NCBI RefSeq assembly: GCF_011397635.1 | Contig: NC_064760.1 | Span: 26,324,856-26,388,855 of the forward strand | Source: Epinephelus fuscoguttatus | Taxonomy: Eukaryota > Chordata > Actinopteri > Perciformes > Serranidae | Reading direction: 5' to 3' | DNA length: 64,000 bases | In this document: positions 34,302 to 58,884 of the stretch, piece after piece | How the letters are laid out: each line of letters starts with the position of its first letter | Position numbering within the stretch: position 1 is the first letter of the stretch | Position numbers and translations under genes: made by a program | Notes under the pieces: generated by a model | Databases searched by the model: none | What the model saw: the letters and a program-made list of their open reading frames with translations, nothing else | Told to the model about the DNA's origin: nothing

Positions 34302-35580
34302 CCACTCCTTGACGCTCAGAGTGTGATTACTGCATTCATAACTATGTTAAGCACACCTGTAGGCTTTGTACGCTCGTCTGGCAGAGTCCTTGGGAACCTG
34401 CTGCCCTCCTAAGGCACATGTCCAGAGGTCATAATCAAGAACCAAGCAATTATAAGCTAATATCAAATTACAATTTTATGACTGTAACACTTGAGCTAGT
34501 TCACTATTCAACATTTCACAAAACTGTCACAGTGCCTGCCTATTCAACACTCCATAGGGAAATGTGCATGAGCAAATATGCTAGTTTTCATGCACACTGA
34601 ATTTTGGCTAAAATTTCATATTGATACGAGTCTTAATTTGAGTTCACCACTGGTATGCATCTTGATACCCTTACATATCATCATCAAAGAACGCTGTGTA
34701 GTGGAGTAAGCAGAACGTGCTTAATATTTCCTCACAAGTGTTAATGGCAAAGAGGCAAGCATTCCTCATTGCCCCATCAGATACTGGTGTAGTCTGCTAT
34801 TATATTTAGGTCCCTGAATTTGGACATGACCATATGTGAGCTGTTAAAGGTGCACACAGTTCAGATAATGTTCGAGTAGCCCAAACAACATGATACTGAT
34901 CTCTATATAAATGCTCTCCTGTGTATTTAACGGGATACATTCCAGGATTTCACTGCTGCTCCTTAAACCCCTCACAGACTACAGACACATCTACTTTCAC
35001 TGCTGTTCTGTCATTGATTTCGCTTGTCCTTTTCAGAGTAACTCCACATCATCAAAGGGAATTTTTTTCTTGTTAAAGCAGAAAGGACAGCCCCCCCTCC
35101 CTTTGTTCTTTCTTTTTGGAGTGTCTCAATTGCTTACACATAAACACACCTTGTCAACAATAATACTGATGATACTGTAAACTGACCATGCCTTAAGCTT
35201 AAACACAGAGTTCTTGGTGCTCTGATTTTCTTTTCACAGCCAGACTTTTTTTTTTTTTTTTTTGCAATCTCCATTTGCGCTGATAGATATTTTTTGAAAC
35301 AGGTGGCACATGCACTATAATAGTCAACTGAATAGCTGAATCAATGCTGCAGCTGGACTCCATAGGGCACAATGTAATGTACTGTACAGCGGTTTGAGCG
35401 AGTACACACACAGACACACACACAGACAGACGTCGAGCCAATTCTGAGTGAAGGTAACAAAAGCGGTGGCGATGCAGATGATTTGGTGGCCTTTCAGAGA
35501 TGATTTTTCATGTGTTTTCAGATGGATATATTCCTGTTGCACAATTTATGTACAAATAAAATTTAATAGAGAATGATATT
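34302..35580 (+). other. FAM53C 3' UTR
   Basis: Non-coding sequence runs from the stop codon to an AATAAA at 35555-35560, followed by a T-rich stretch. No other signal nearby is as good. A poly(T) run lies at about 35247-35264. Confidence 0.6.
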
Positions 35581-36399
35581 TTTTTTCCCAAAAAGTGTCT
35601 TGTCTTCCATTTGACAGTCATGGATCTTGCTTGGAGTGAAATGTTAAGAGCACATCAGGGGCCTGTAGATTGGGGCAAAACTGCGACACCTAGTGGCTGA
35701 TGTCAGGATCAGCCATGTTGCAGAGGAATACATTGCATTCTGGGTGAACTTGCAGCAGATGTTGATGCATAGCTACATTTTGTGTTTAAGGGGGAATAAA
35801 GGTTTCACAAACCTGAGTATAGCTGTAAGAGTTACACTGGCTTATCTTTTTGAGACGATTGCATGCTTGGATCTTTGAAACCAGTCAACAGTGGATAAAG
35901 TTGAAGTGCAGCAAAGTTGTTTTTTTTTTTTTTTTTTTAAAGTTCTATAACTATGTAAGCAGACATGTTGCACTGATGAGTCTCACAGGTCTTTGTCAGA
36001 TCAAGACTGCCGTTCCGCCGTGGAAGGTGAGGGCGCTCCTTCCAGTTGGCCGATGCTTTTTCACAGAAGACTGTGTGACACCCCCCCCCCCCCCAACCGA
36101 CAAGCCACTTCCTCTTTTGTCTAATTTCATGGCGATCGGGAGAGAGGGAACACCACCGACGCACGCACACTGTCTCAGCACTCTTGAAAGAGTTTATCCG
36201 GGGTAAATAACTGACAATTTTTGCAAGATTCGGTCACCGGGTGTCAAAGTAGTCCTGCTTGAGTTCAGTCATGCGGACGATTCCCATTTTCCCTGTCGAA
36301 TTAATCAATTGTGTAGCTTCTGGGTCAGATATTTCACATTGTAGCGCCACTCGCTGATAACAAATCGGACGAAATGGGCTCCCCCTCCGCTTGCATCTC

Positions 36400-37758
36400 T
36401 CCCACACACAGCGGCACGCTAGTTAACGGCGCTGGCTAGCTAACGTTAGCAATGCTGCAAACGCCTCATACATGTAGCTATGGGTTTTGTTTTTGTTTTT
36501 ATTGACACGCTTCACAACTTAGTGGGAGCTAAATAACACCAGTGTGCTCTGTATATTCGGGAGCTAGGGAGAATTTGTAGTTGTAATTAAAATGTTAGCT
36601 ATTTAAAGTACTCAAGTGTTTGTGTTTGGGTTAGCTAGCCAACATCGGCTAGCTAGCTGCGGTTCTATGTATTTAGTTAGCATTAGCCCGGACCGCGACT
36701 CAAAAGTTGTTGCAAGCTAAAGTACCCCAGTGCGAACCGACTAATTGTTATCAACTTGCCACCTAACACAAGTTAAATAGCTTCAGTATTTGCATGCAGC
36801 ATGTTCATATTAGCCACCATTTGATATTACAGATAGCTAGCTGAGAACGGGTTAGCTGACAACATATGCTAGTTAGCTAGTTAACGGTAACTTGGCTGCT
36901 AACGAGTGTCTTTGATACTTTAACAATTAACGTCAAGTTATTGTTAAGTTACCGACTCGTACTGTCAACTAACGTCGACTGATAGCGGTGTTGTATAACT
37001 TTTTTAAGTGCATTGTGCGAGAGACTTGTGTTATTAATGCAAAGTTCCCTCAAAGTTGTAGACTGTGATCAAAAATGCTAACAGGTTAAACAGAGAGCAG
37101 TGTTAAAATGTAAAAGCAAAGTACCGGCCAGTATGAGCTAGTCCTGAATGACTCGTGCACAAATTACCTTTATCAAAACAAGGTTTTCGCCAGGGATGCA
37201 TATAATACTGCATTTTTACTGGCTGTTGCATATGTAATTCTGCAAGTGTTGCTAATATGGAGTTATTGTCTTTTTAACAAGACACCTGTTGTCATATTCT
37301 GAGATCTATCTGCCTTTCCTTTGTTTACAGTGTAAACTAAGTTGTCAATCTGACTGGCACAAGGACATTGTTCGTCAGGTTAGTATCTGTCTGCAGTCTG
37401 TCACTGTAGAAATCATCCACATTAACTTGTTTCTCTTGATGAATATAGTCTATGTAAAATTTGCTGTTTAGCCTGGATTCTTCAAGTTCTTTAGTATTAT
37501 GTCTTTGTTTTAGAAGTTCCAACATGAGTATATTATTTTCATGCCTGTAAAAGTTAGTCTTCAAATTTGTAGCACATGCAATTCAGCCCTTATTTTGACA
37601 GTTTTAATCACTTTTTCTTAAGAACATATTATTCACATAGCTCTATGTGGAAAGATAAACAAGTAAATTATGATTTTTATTTTCTTTGTGCAGGTGAAAC
37701 TAAGTGGACAACGTTAAAGGGGCTCCATAGCACTTGGATCTGTTCTTCTCTGTCCCAG
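36400..37758 (+). promoter_or_regulatory. Upstream promoter region of the CtBP gene (long isoform)
   Basis: The region holds a dense set of GCTAGC, GCTAAC and GTTAGC words at about 36416-36910, including GCTAGCTAACGTTAGC. It lies upstream of the long-isoform first coding exon. A short segment at 37331-37378 has a good acceptor (TTTACAG) and donor (GTTAGT) and may be a 5' exon. No start site is proven. Confidence 0.35.
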
Positions 37759-37776
37759 GTTCAGACTGCGTGGTCT

Positions 37777-50166
<12,390 letters not shown>

Positions 50167-53100
50167 CCCCCCCTGCCGCCGCCAGCACATTCCGTCGCCT
50201 CTGGAAACCACCCCCTCCACCTCCCAGCATCAGACACAGCCCGACCCTCCAGTACATCGGCAGCGCCAGTTTGACCTGATGTGGAGCTACACAGTCTTGT
50301 TCCTCAGATCACACATAACCAGCCCAGGAGTGACCTATCCACAGCTAGCCCCATCCCATCCACACCCCAGGAACACACACATCCCTCCATCCTCGTCCTC
50401 ATCTCCCCCACTCACCTGCCATCCCCTCCCCCTCCCTTCACTCCCCCACAACGTCAGCAATAACTGTGTTCTCAAGGATTCAATGATTGGATTGGTTTAT
50501 ATCCTTAGTTGGCTGTTGTTTTAATGGAAAGTTGACCTGTTGTGGATCTAGGTGTTATTGTTTGTTTGTTTGTAAAAAAAAAAAACAAAAAAAAAAAATA
50601 GCATTTCTGACATGAGGCTTTACAGTCTGCCGCCTCCTGCAGTCCTCTGACTCTGACCGGTAGAGGCACAGAGGCAGAAAGGTTGAAGCCCCCCTTTGTA
50701 CATTAATGGCTCATGTTACTGCTCTCTTCTTCTTCTTCTTCTTTTTTTCTTTTCTCTCTTCCCTCCCCCTCCACCTTTCTTGTGAGGGGGGAAAATGTGT
50801 ACTAAAGTGAACCAGACAGAATCACAAACCGTACATCCTGTCCTCCCCACCAGGCGTCCAGCTACCCCTTAGCCCAGTTTGGCCCTTAGCTCTCCCTGGT
50901 ACTGTCGTCCGCTTGCTCAGCAGAGGGATCCATTATGCCGTCAGCGTGGCGCTCTCTCAGACTGTCAGAGTGTATTATATCTGCTCGGCTCATACTTCTG
51001 ATGGTGATACCCGGCATCCTTTGTCAGTTTTAGGGCCCCTGTATTTACACATGCTTCGCCCCCTCGTGGGTTGTTTTGTAATGAGATAATAGTGTCATAT
51101 CAGAGAGCACCGAGGCATCATCTCATGCCAGCAGCTGGAGTGCTATATGTGTGAGGTCTTTACACGTGGTGCCCACACAGAATAGAGTTCAGCAGCTTTT
51201 CTCTGGCTGGAAAGGCGACAGCATGCCAGCAGAGGGCGCCGTCTGACCGCACAGAGCTGAGAGACTTGCACGCAGCTAATTTCAGTCTGACAGTTACAGG
51301 TTAGTTGTAGTGATGAAGAACATGATCACACACTGCCAACGTTCAGAACACAGGATGGGTGAGCAGGGATCGACTACCGCCTTATTGTTTAACAAGATCT
51401 CACTGCACCCCACCACCAACCCTGCACCAACCCACCCACCCTCCACTCCTCTCCCACTGTCATGGCCCACCCTACACATCGCTCATGAACCAGTATGCAT
51501 CCACCAATTCCTTTAAGCGTGAGAGGACAGTAGAGTCTAGATTCCCTGTAGGAGCAACGGGACAGTGTTCTTGCATGCTGGCTTTGTTAATGACAGTGGT
51601 GTGTGTGCGTGTGTGTATGTGTGGGTTTGTATGCGTGTCTGTATGTTCCCTCACCCTGTTATGATAACAAGCTATTGTCTTTCCAAAGGAATAGTCCCTA
51701 GGAGTAACTCTTTAACGCTGTTGCCCTGGTGTCAAGGGAACACCTTTCTAGTACCTCAGTAACAGATATTGAATGTACCGTGCATACCCTTTTATTTTTT
51801 GTACAGATTTTCTAGATACTTCTTTACTATTCTTTACCAGAAGGGTTGTGAAATTGTAGCAGTAATGATACAATAAAAAAAAAAAGAAGCATTGCCCCAT
51901 GAAATGAATTGACAAAATCCTCGTAGGTTCGCTATAGGTCACTGAATACTCAGGCTTCGAAACCAATGCGTATCTCTTTGCCTTTACCTTTTATTTCCTC
52001 ATTGTGGAAAAATTCAGCACAACGCTTTCCCATTTTTAGACTTCAGGCTGTAGTTGACGTGTTTCGACCTCCATCTTACTGGCTATGGAAAAAAAAAAGA
52101 AGGAAAAACAAAAGGCGGTCGTCGTGGTCTGCTAGTTTTTGTTTTTTTTTTCTTTACTAGAACAGTAGTAGTAGATGCAGTTTTGTTTTAACACCCCCCT
52201 CCCCTCATTGTCAGGCTGCTCTATCTATAGTGCATGTGAGGTAATTTTTTAGGGGAAATACTATTGGCTTAAAGAATTTGTGTCATCTTGCTGTTTCTCT
52301 CTGCTCCCCGGCCTTTCCTGCCCCTCAGAGTGTTTTCAACCCGAGTTGCCATTTTTGTCGTGGTCAGTTTCCAGTGATGTACAGTTTTCCCTCAGAGTCT
52401 ATGAGAGACATGGAGCATGTCTGTGTCCTGAGATGCTAGGCTCCTCTGTCATGTGATGAGTATATATTTTTTAAAAAATAACCCCCATAGTTCGGATTAT
52501 GAGCATAATAGTAATCTTAAATTTTGCTGTTGATGATGATGATTATATATATATTTTTCAGTTCAGCAGTGCACTGTTATGAAAACCATTCTGTTTTATT
52601 GTAGGATTTCATTTTTATGAATATGCTGTCTGTGTTCTACATGTTGTACTGAAACATTTCGGAGAAAAAACGAGATCCCTCTCCTGGTGTTTTTTTTTTT
52701 TTCTTCTTCTTCTTTTTCTTCTTCTTAAATTCGTCTTATCCCAACTGTCTTTTCCAGCTGATCTCCTCTGGGCCTTACTTATTCTCTCCCTGTAAAAAAT
52801 AGCTGTTATAGAAAGTCGCCATGGAACCACTCACTGCCTTAATACAGTTGACCCCAGCAGGTGAAGTCAGGAGACACATCCAGTGGAAAAAAAAAAAACA
52901 GGCCGCTCCGCAGAAAGCTCCTCACACCCCGACAGGCCTAAATCTGCAGCACGTTGCATTTCTTTTTCACTGATGAACCACATTTAGCCTCGCGTAGAGA
53001 GTTTGTTTTGGGCTCAAACGCATAAATCCAGTGTGAATTCTTACTGTGCATTATTAATAAGATGTTTTTCTTTTCTAACTTTGGATAGTTCACGTCAGCC

Positions 53101-53925
53101 CGGCAGTGTGTACGTGCGTAGGCTAACGAATAAGCACAGTGTGTATGCTCACAAAGCCACAGCTGATATTTCACTCTTGGGTGTGAGAATGCCTCCCCAC
53201 CCACCCACCACCACCACCACCAACACCACTCGGGGGCTCTTAAAGCGTCTTTGACACTGCTGCCAGAGCCCCAGTGGGGCTGGGTGGGGGAGGGCACAGC
53301 GGACACTGGTGTGGTCTGTCAAAAAAAAGAAAAAGAAAAAAAAAAGAAGCAGAAAATTACGGTGAGAATTGATCACTTCTTCTCTCTCAGGGTTCAAATG
53401 CACACATATCCTCTAGCAGTCGCCCTGTGTCTCGTGTCCCTCGTCCCAAGTTTTCCGCCCTCACAATGTAGAACAGCCTCCTCCGTTTTTAGAAACTGCT
53501 CTCCCGTCGTTCCCCCTTTTGTGCACAGGTCTGAACTTTTTTTTTTTTTTTTTTTTTTTCTCCCCCCCCTGTTTCGCTTTCTTTTGGCACTGACATCTAA
53601 CCATCTAACAAGGAATGAATGAATGAATGTTTGAAAGTGACTGTGTGTAATGTTAAAATTGGGAAATGTATTTTTACAACATGTGAACATTTTTTTTTCC
53701 ACTCACTCTCATTGTGAATTTTTTTTTCTTTCACCAGACTGCAAAAACAAACAAAAAAAAAAAACAAAAACACAAAAAAAATCTCCTGTAACTAGGCTCT
53801 TAAGCTTTATTTTTGTTTTGTTTACTTTTTTATTAGAAACAATCATGTTTGTGATGGTAACTTCCGATGGTAAACTCCACACCGTATTTTAATAAAATCT
53901 TAAAAATAAAGAAATCATTTGCTCT
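50167..53925 (+). other. CtBP 3' UTR, about 3.7 kb
   Basis: No exon follows the stop at 50164-50166. Poly(A) signals AATAAA occur at 53891-53896 and 53905-53910; an internal one near 51871 could give a shorter form. It contains C-rich stretches (50160-50460), TTCTTC repeats (about 50728-50745 and 52702-52727) and homopolymer T near 53530-53550. Frames in the first 350 nt, up to 171 codons, are proline/serine composition shadows of the coding end and the C-rich UTR. Confidence 0.65.
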
Positions 53926-54282
53926 TGTCTTTACCTTAAGAATAATTCTGTACTGGTCCCTCAACTCCTGGTGTGTACGAAACTTTTTGATAGACTTGTT
54001 GATTCTGTTCGTGCTGAAAAATAATCTGATCAGACTGTGATTTGGAAACAGAAATGCTATCTTCACATTACAGGGCTTAACGTTAAATTCCACCTTTTTG
54101 TTCCAGATCTGATATTTCCTCCAAAACTGATGATGTTTATGTTTGAAATAACCTGGAAAAGACATCAGTGTGAACAGATCTCTCCCCTGAAATGTCTCAC
54201 ATGCAGGCTCGAGCAACAGAAAGCGTTCATATCCTGATTGATCACCATAGTAGGAAGGTCCGATGATGTCATTCTGCATCAT
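53833..54282 (-). CDS. Unrecognised 149-codon open frame, status doubtful
   Basis: The minus-strand frame starts MMQNDIIGPSYYGDQSGYER and has mixed composition with a KHKHHQFWRKYQ segment. I recognise no family. It overlaps the last bases of the CtBP 3' UTR on the other strand, has no obvious promoter, and no splice partner was found. It is more likely a chance frame or part of an undescribed repeat than a gene. It is listed because it is not explained by any neighbour. Confidence 0.15.
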   Translation of the reverse strand: MMQNDIIGPSYYGDQSGYERFLLLEPACETFQGRDLFTLMSFPGYFKHKHHQFWRKYQIWNKKVEFNVKPCNVKIAFLFPNHSLIRLFFSTNRINKSIKKFRTHQELRDQYRIILKVKTRANDFFIFKILLKYGVEFTIGSYHHKHDCF

Positions 54283-54513
54283 AATTGCTTATATTTGCGA
54301 GAGTGTGTAGGGTATTTTTGGGAGAAATGGCAGTTTGCTTCAAGGATAAGATGCTGGCTTACAAACTGGCTTTCAGTCCACTAGCTCTATCTGCAGCTGT
54401 TGCTACTTGCTCTGTGGTTGTGGGAGGAGTCAGGCATGGGAGGGCTGCAATGTGGAGGGCTTCATAAAAAAAACTTCCTCTAAAACTGTCTCAGAGTACA
54501 TTCTAGTATCTTA

Positions 54514-54992
54514 GGATGCATTCACACTGACGCTATTTGGTCCGCTTAAAACCAACCCTGGTCCGCTTCCGAGGATAGTTTGGTTCGTTTTGAGTGGTGT
54601 ACATGCTCATTTGAATTCTGGGTTAATCACGCTAGGGTTCACTTGATTTGTTTACATTGGAAAAGCAAACGGACTACCCAAAGAGAAGACGTGACGTAGA
54701 GCACAGCGCAGTGTTTTTTTTTTGGTGACCAAGCTGGCTGAAGGGGATGGATTTCTGTTTTCGGTGCTGGCCAATCAATGAGCCGGGTTTTATTCTTCCT
54801 CATGCTTTTTTCCTTCCTGGTCAGTGGTCGCTTTGGGCAATACTGCCCCCAAACGAGCAGCTGGTGTAACTGCATGATGCTGTCCAGGCGGTTTGGTCCG
54901 CTATAAAAAGTGCAGTGTGAAAGTGAACCAAACCAAATGTTCCCCACCCAATCGAACCGAGTCCCCCGGACTATCCTGGTGTGAATGTGCCC
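54514..54992. mobile_element. Harbinger-like MITE with TTA target duplication
   Basis: The left end GGATGCATTCACACTGACGC and the right end (reverse complement GGGCACATTCACACCAGGAT) are inverted repeats. The 3-bp duplication TTA lies at 54511-54513 and 54993-54995. Sub-terminal GGTCCGCT and GGTTCGTT/GGTTCACT words recur in inverted order. The size, ends and TTA duplication fit PIF/Harbinger. It is non-coding. Confidence 0.75.
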
Positions 54993-56339
54993 TTATTAAG
55001 TGCCGCATGACTGCCAGGTCATGTAGGCAAGCCGTCCCCGTCAGAAAGCGCCTGGCAGTCGGGCTGTATCTGCTGGTGACTGGGGCAGCCATCCACAGCA
55101 GTGATGCGGATCCGGCAGACTTCAGTAGTTCCAACACATAGCTCAGACACTGTATGACGACTGATCTGAGCCTGTGCACTGAAGTATGACCTGGGAAACC
55201 ATGGCTGTACGTGATAAACACACGACTTCCAATGTAATTGTTGGTCGCATGACCAGAGATCGGGTAGGTATGTATCGGATTTAAGACCATAAAAGAAAGC
55301 GGCCCAATCTTTATTGAGTCTTTATTTTCCAGACTCCATTTTTAACTTTGCCTTTGGTCACATTTTTTATAAAAGGTTCTGTGCTTGATTATAATGGTCA
55401 GTAAGTTGGTGTCAATTAATTCCAGCTGCTTGTATGTCATCCTCCTGATTACACTCAGCAGCTTTAGGAAATAGAGCTGTGTTTACAGAGGTTTTGCCAT
55501 AAACAAAATTGTTTACTGCCACAGTTTGTCAGCTCTTTTATATGGCAACGAGAGGTTTTGCAGTGCCTGAATGGGCACAACTTTACGAGGGGGCAGACTA
55601 GGTGGGGTGTGCGGGAAAGGGGGCTTCTACTTAGACCCACGGGGCAGAGGAGGGTGGGGGATTATCAGCCCCAAAATTGCTACCACATGCATTTAACCAG
55701 GAGCCTACTCTTAAAATGGAGTGGAGGGACTGAAGGCTGAAGTCCACTCACTAGAGGCACCATCAGGGGCTCACTGGTTACAGGCTGGCACTCTCACGGC
55801 GTCATGGAGTCCATTACAAAACTGGTTACTGACGGCATGATGTTTTAATCTTTATTATACATCCAGTAATTATTTTCAGCCCTAAAACTTGCACTGATGC
55901 TCTTTGCTTTGCCAGTATCTTGGACAATTACAGTCATAAATGTTTAAGGAGTGCTCATACTATTTAGCACTGCAGTTATGTAAGACTGTCAGACTCATGC
56001 TTAAAACAAAAGGATCAAAATTAATGCAGTAGAGCCACTGATATGTTTTTTTATTCCATGCATTTTTTGTTAAAACCTGGTCCCTAAATTACCCACAATG
56101 CAACTCCACCACTAGCAGTTTGGTCAGATTCAGGCAGGTTATACTTGTGGCAGCTAATTTAGCCTGCGGCTGCTAGCCGCAAGCAGACGTCTGGTAAGAT
56201 TACTTCTTTTTAACGCTACACAAACACGTTATTTAGTTATCAAACTTGTCTTTGACATCCCCAGCAATGCTTATGATTTCACTTAATGACATTTATCATG
56301 CTTCCTCTATGTGCCTTTTATATCATGTGTCTTCCTGAC

Positions 56340-56600
56340 AAGGCGAAAGTCAGAAGTCATGCTAACGTGTAAAGTTTATCATTTTTGTTTGTCATGCTAA
56401 CGTGGGAATTAGCACACACAGTGTTCAGCTGAGGTTGACTGGAATTAACGTTATTAGACAAAACTCTGATGGTGTCATGAAAAGAGAGAGGGTTCACAAA
56501 TTTATTACAACTCATCCTGAGGAGGACATGAATGTCTGCACCAAATTTCATCACAATGCATCCAATAGTTCAGACATTCACTCAGTTAGTAAGCACATTC
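56340..56600 (-). repeat. Diverged fish interspersed repeat, family C piece
   Basis: CACCAAATTTCATCACAATGCATCCAATAG is the typical 'fish repeat' wording seen in inverted form near 61480-61540 (CCATTGGATCAATTGTAGCAAC). TCATGCTAACGTG words also recur. The family is not named and its ends are unclear. Confidence 0.4.
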
Positions 56601-57245
56601 AATTCAATTCAAATTCGCTTTATTGACATGAAAGTTATAATAACAATATTGTCAAAGCACTTAGAGAATTAATAACATAAAATAAAATAAGTGTAAAAAT
56701 AGTATAACAACAATAATAGTAATAGTATTAGTAGTAAAAGTAGTAGTAAATAATAGTAATAATAAGTACATACATTCAGTGCCTGTATGAGAGGAGATAA
56801 CTCTCTATAGCAGCAGGTAGTCTGTATTCATCTTTAAATAAGGGGAAGCAGAGGACCAACAGGACTAATTCAAGACGCTAGTTAGCCAATTAGCACATAA
56901 ACAACAAATGATAATTACCGTGCGCAAGCGGAAAATAACACAGGCAGGTATGAACTGTTTCTGGCTAAAGAGCCCAATGGCTAAAATAATCTTGCCTAAT
57001 ATTGAGGCAGAGCGTATGTGGCAGGACTCTGAGTTGTACTCTGCTGTGTTGAGTGTGAACAGGAACGGTGCCAAAGCAGTTCCCTGCGGGGCACCAGAGC
57101 TGCTCCTGACCATCCCGGAGACACAGCTTCCAAGCCTGACATACTGAGATCACTCTGTCAGGTAGTCTGTTATCCAGGAGGTCAGGAAGTGGTCTACTCC
57201 CATCCCTTCCAACTGGTCTCTCAGTATGGGGGGCTGGATAGTATT
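56595..57245 (-). mobile_element. LINE fragment (Rex1/jockey-like RT) with TTGAA-type tail
   Basis: On the minus strand, 57245 to 57040 encodes FNTIQPPILRDQLEGMGVDH, SWITDYLTE, VRLGS and SSSGAPQGTALAPFLFTLNT, the central reverse-transcriptase region of fish LINEs (GAPQGTVLSP box). The 3' end near 56595-56640 reads TTTCATGTCAATAAAGCGAA followed by TTTGAATTGAATTGAATG, a LINE-style tail. The YADD region between is missing, so this copy is internally deleted. It has frame breaks. Confidence 0.7.
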
Positions 57246-57627
57246 AAAAGTCAGAGTTTTTATAAGCTGTAGAACTGAATAACTGAGATTTTAAGAGGAC
57301 AAAAAGTTTGTGCAGATATGAGGCATCAGCAGGGAGAATGGGGAAGACTGATCCTGATACTTGGTATATCGTGGGCATCAAGCATTTAGCTAATTCGCCC
57401 AGAAAGCTGTAAATATCAGAGTATGTCACATGGCCCTTAAGTGTCATCATTCCTCCAAGATAAGTACTGTAAGGAGAAGGGATACTGAAAAAGGCTGACA
57501 ACACTGAGTCAGTGTAACTTTTCCTCTCTGGTAGACATAAGGTGTTAAAATATTCCTTTGACTTACTGATATTTCCGTTTTTTAGCGAGCTACAGTTATC
57601 TGTTAGCATTTCAGCCCTCAGTTGCAT
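57246..57627 (-). other. Unassigned 127-codon open frame joined to a LINE fragment
   Basis: The minus-strand frame MQLRAEMLTDNCSSLKNGNI ... KLFVLLKSQLFSSTAYKNSD ends in the TTTTAA that also begins the LINE motif FNTIQP in the next frame. It does not resemble the usual LINE linker. It may be part of another repeat into which, or next to which, the LINE inserted. No host function is suggested. Confidence 0.25.
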
Positions 57628-58445
57628 ATTGTGGCACCATTTGACCAGCAGACCATCTCTGCCAAGTCAGTTTGCAGTTGATCCCAACAGAAAAGTGGAC
57701 AAGGTAAAAAAAAAAACTGATCTCATTTTCTGGTTAAAACTTGTTTATTTATGATTAATAATGTTTGTAATTTGATATGACAACAAATGTGACCAATTTT
57801 AGCAACAGTAACAAGTTATTGTTTGAAGACTTTGGGACTTTATTATCGTTGACAGTGTTTAGTTTCTTAAACTTATCGGATCCAACCAATCCCAAATAGC
57901 TAGGAGAAATTAAAAATGCATACCAAACAAAAGTTGGAGTCTCAGAGGGATATAACAAGTGTGTTTTGATCTCACACCTTCTTGACTTAGTTTGTTTCCT
58001 TTCCTCACCTCCGTTTCTCTTCTCATGCGCTAAACTGAACTGCCAAGCAGAGTGGTTTCATTCACCGGCGGGCTCTGCCATCCTCAGCATCAAATCAAAA
58101 TGCTGAATCAGTGTGTGTGTCAGGGCCCTGAGGGGATCACCAGTGTCAGTTGGACTCATCCTCTGGGGTCCATGAATGTTTAAAAAGAAATGGCAGTCAA
58201 TCCAATAGAGTTATTTCAGTCTGGACCAACATGGTAGTGAAAGCTGAGTTGGCTTGTTGATTTTTGCCTTGTTGTTAATAATATAAATATAGTTCTTTAT
58301 ATTTTTGTCACTACAGATTCTGGGAACCAGCAGCCACCGCATACTGTAACATGATGTCCTGTGAAGGACAGGCGTATGACATAACAGTGTATGTAAACAT
58401 GTCCTGGAGGCCCAGGATGCGAGCAGTATTTTAACAGACCTGATT

Positions 58446-58450
58446 CACAC

Positions 58451-58520
<70 letters not shown>
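58446..58520 (+). repeat. (CA)n microsatellite
   Basis: About 37 nearly perfect CA units. They give cysteine/valine frames on the minus strand. Confidence 0.97.
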
Positions 58521-58522
<2 letters not shown>

Positions 58523-58884
58523 CAAACATACTCATTGCTCCCCACTTGAGATTGTGCAACAAAGTGCAGCAAAGCATCATGCGCCTCTCCCAGTGCCATA
58601 CATTACCCCTGTCAGCTCCCATGCTGTGCAGCCAGATTTTTTTATTTGTTTGTTTAGCTCAGGAGGAGGAGGAGGGCTTGAAAGCCTTCACAGATTCCAT
58701 CAGGTCTGGGAACTCACTGGTCAAACCAGTTAAAGAGGTTCCCGTACTGCTGCTGGGTCCGTAACACCAGTAAACTGCTCTGTGAGGTGGGTCATCCTGC
58801 GTCAGGCAACTTCCATTGGTTTTGGTCAGTGGGTCACAAATAAGAAGAAAACAACTCATAGTGGGTCAAAGGTCATGCAAGATG

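Noticed and set aside
58297-58622. Cysteine/valine-rich minus-strand frames
   Set aside because: Translation of the (CA)n microsatellite.
58655-58764. Exon-like frame EEEEGLKAFTDSIRSGNSLV after a T-rich stretch and CTCAG
   Set aside because: It has an acceptor-like start, but no partner exon, no recognised family, and a stop after about 35 codons.
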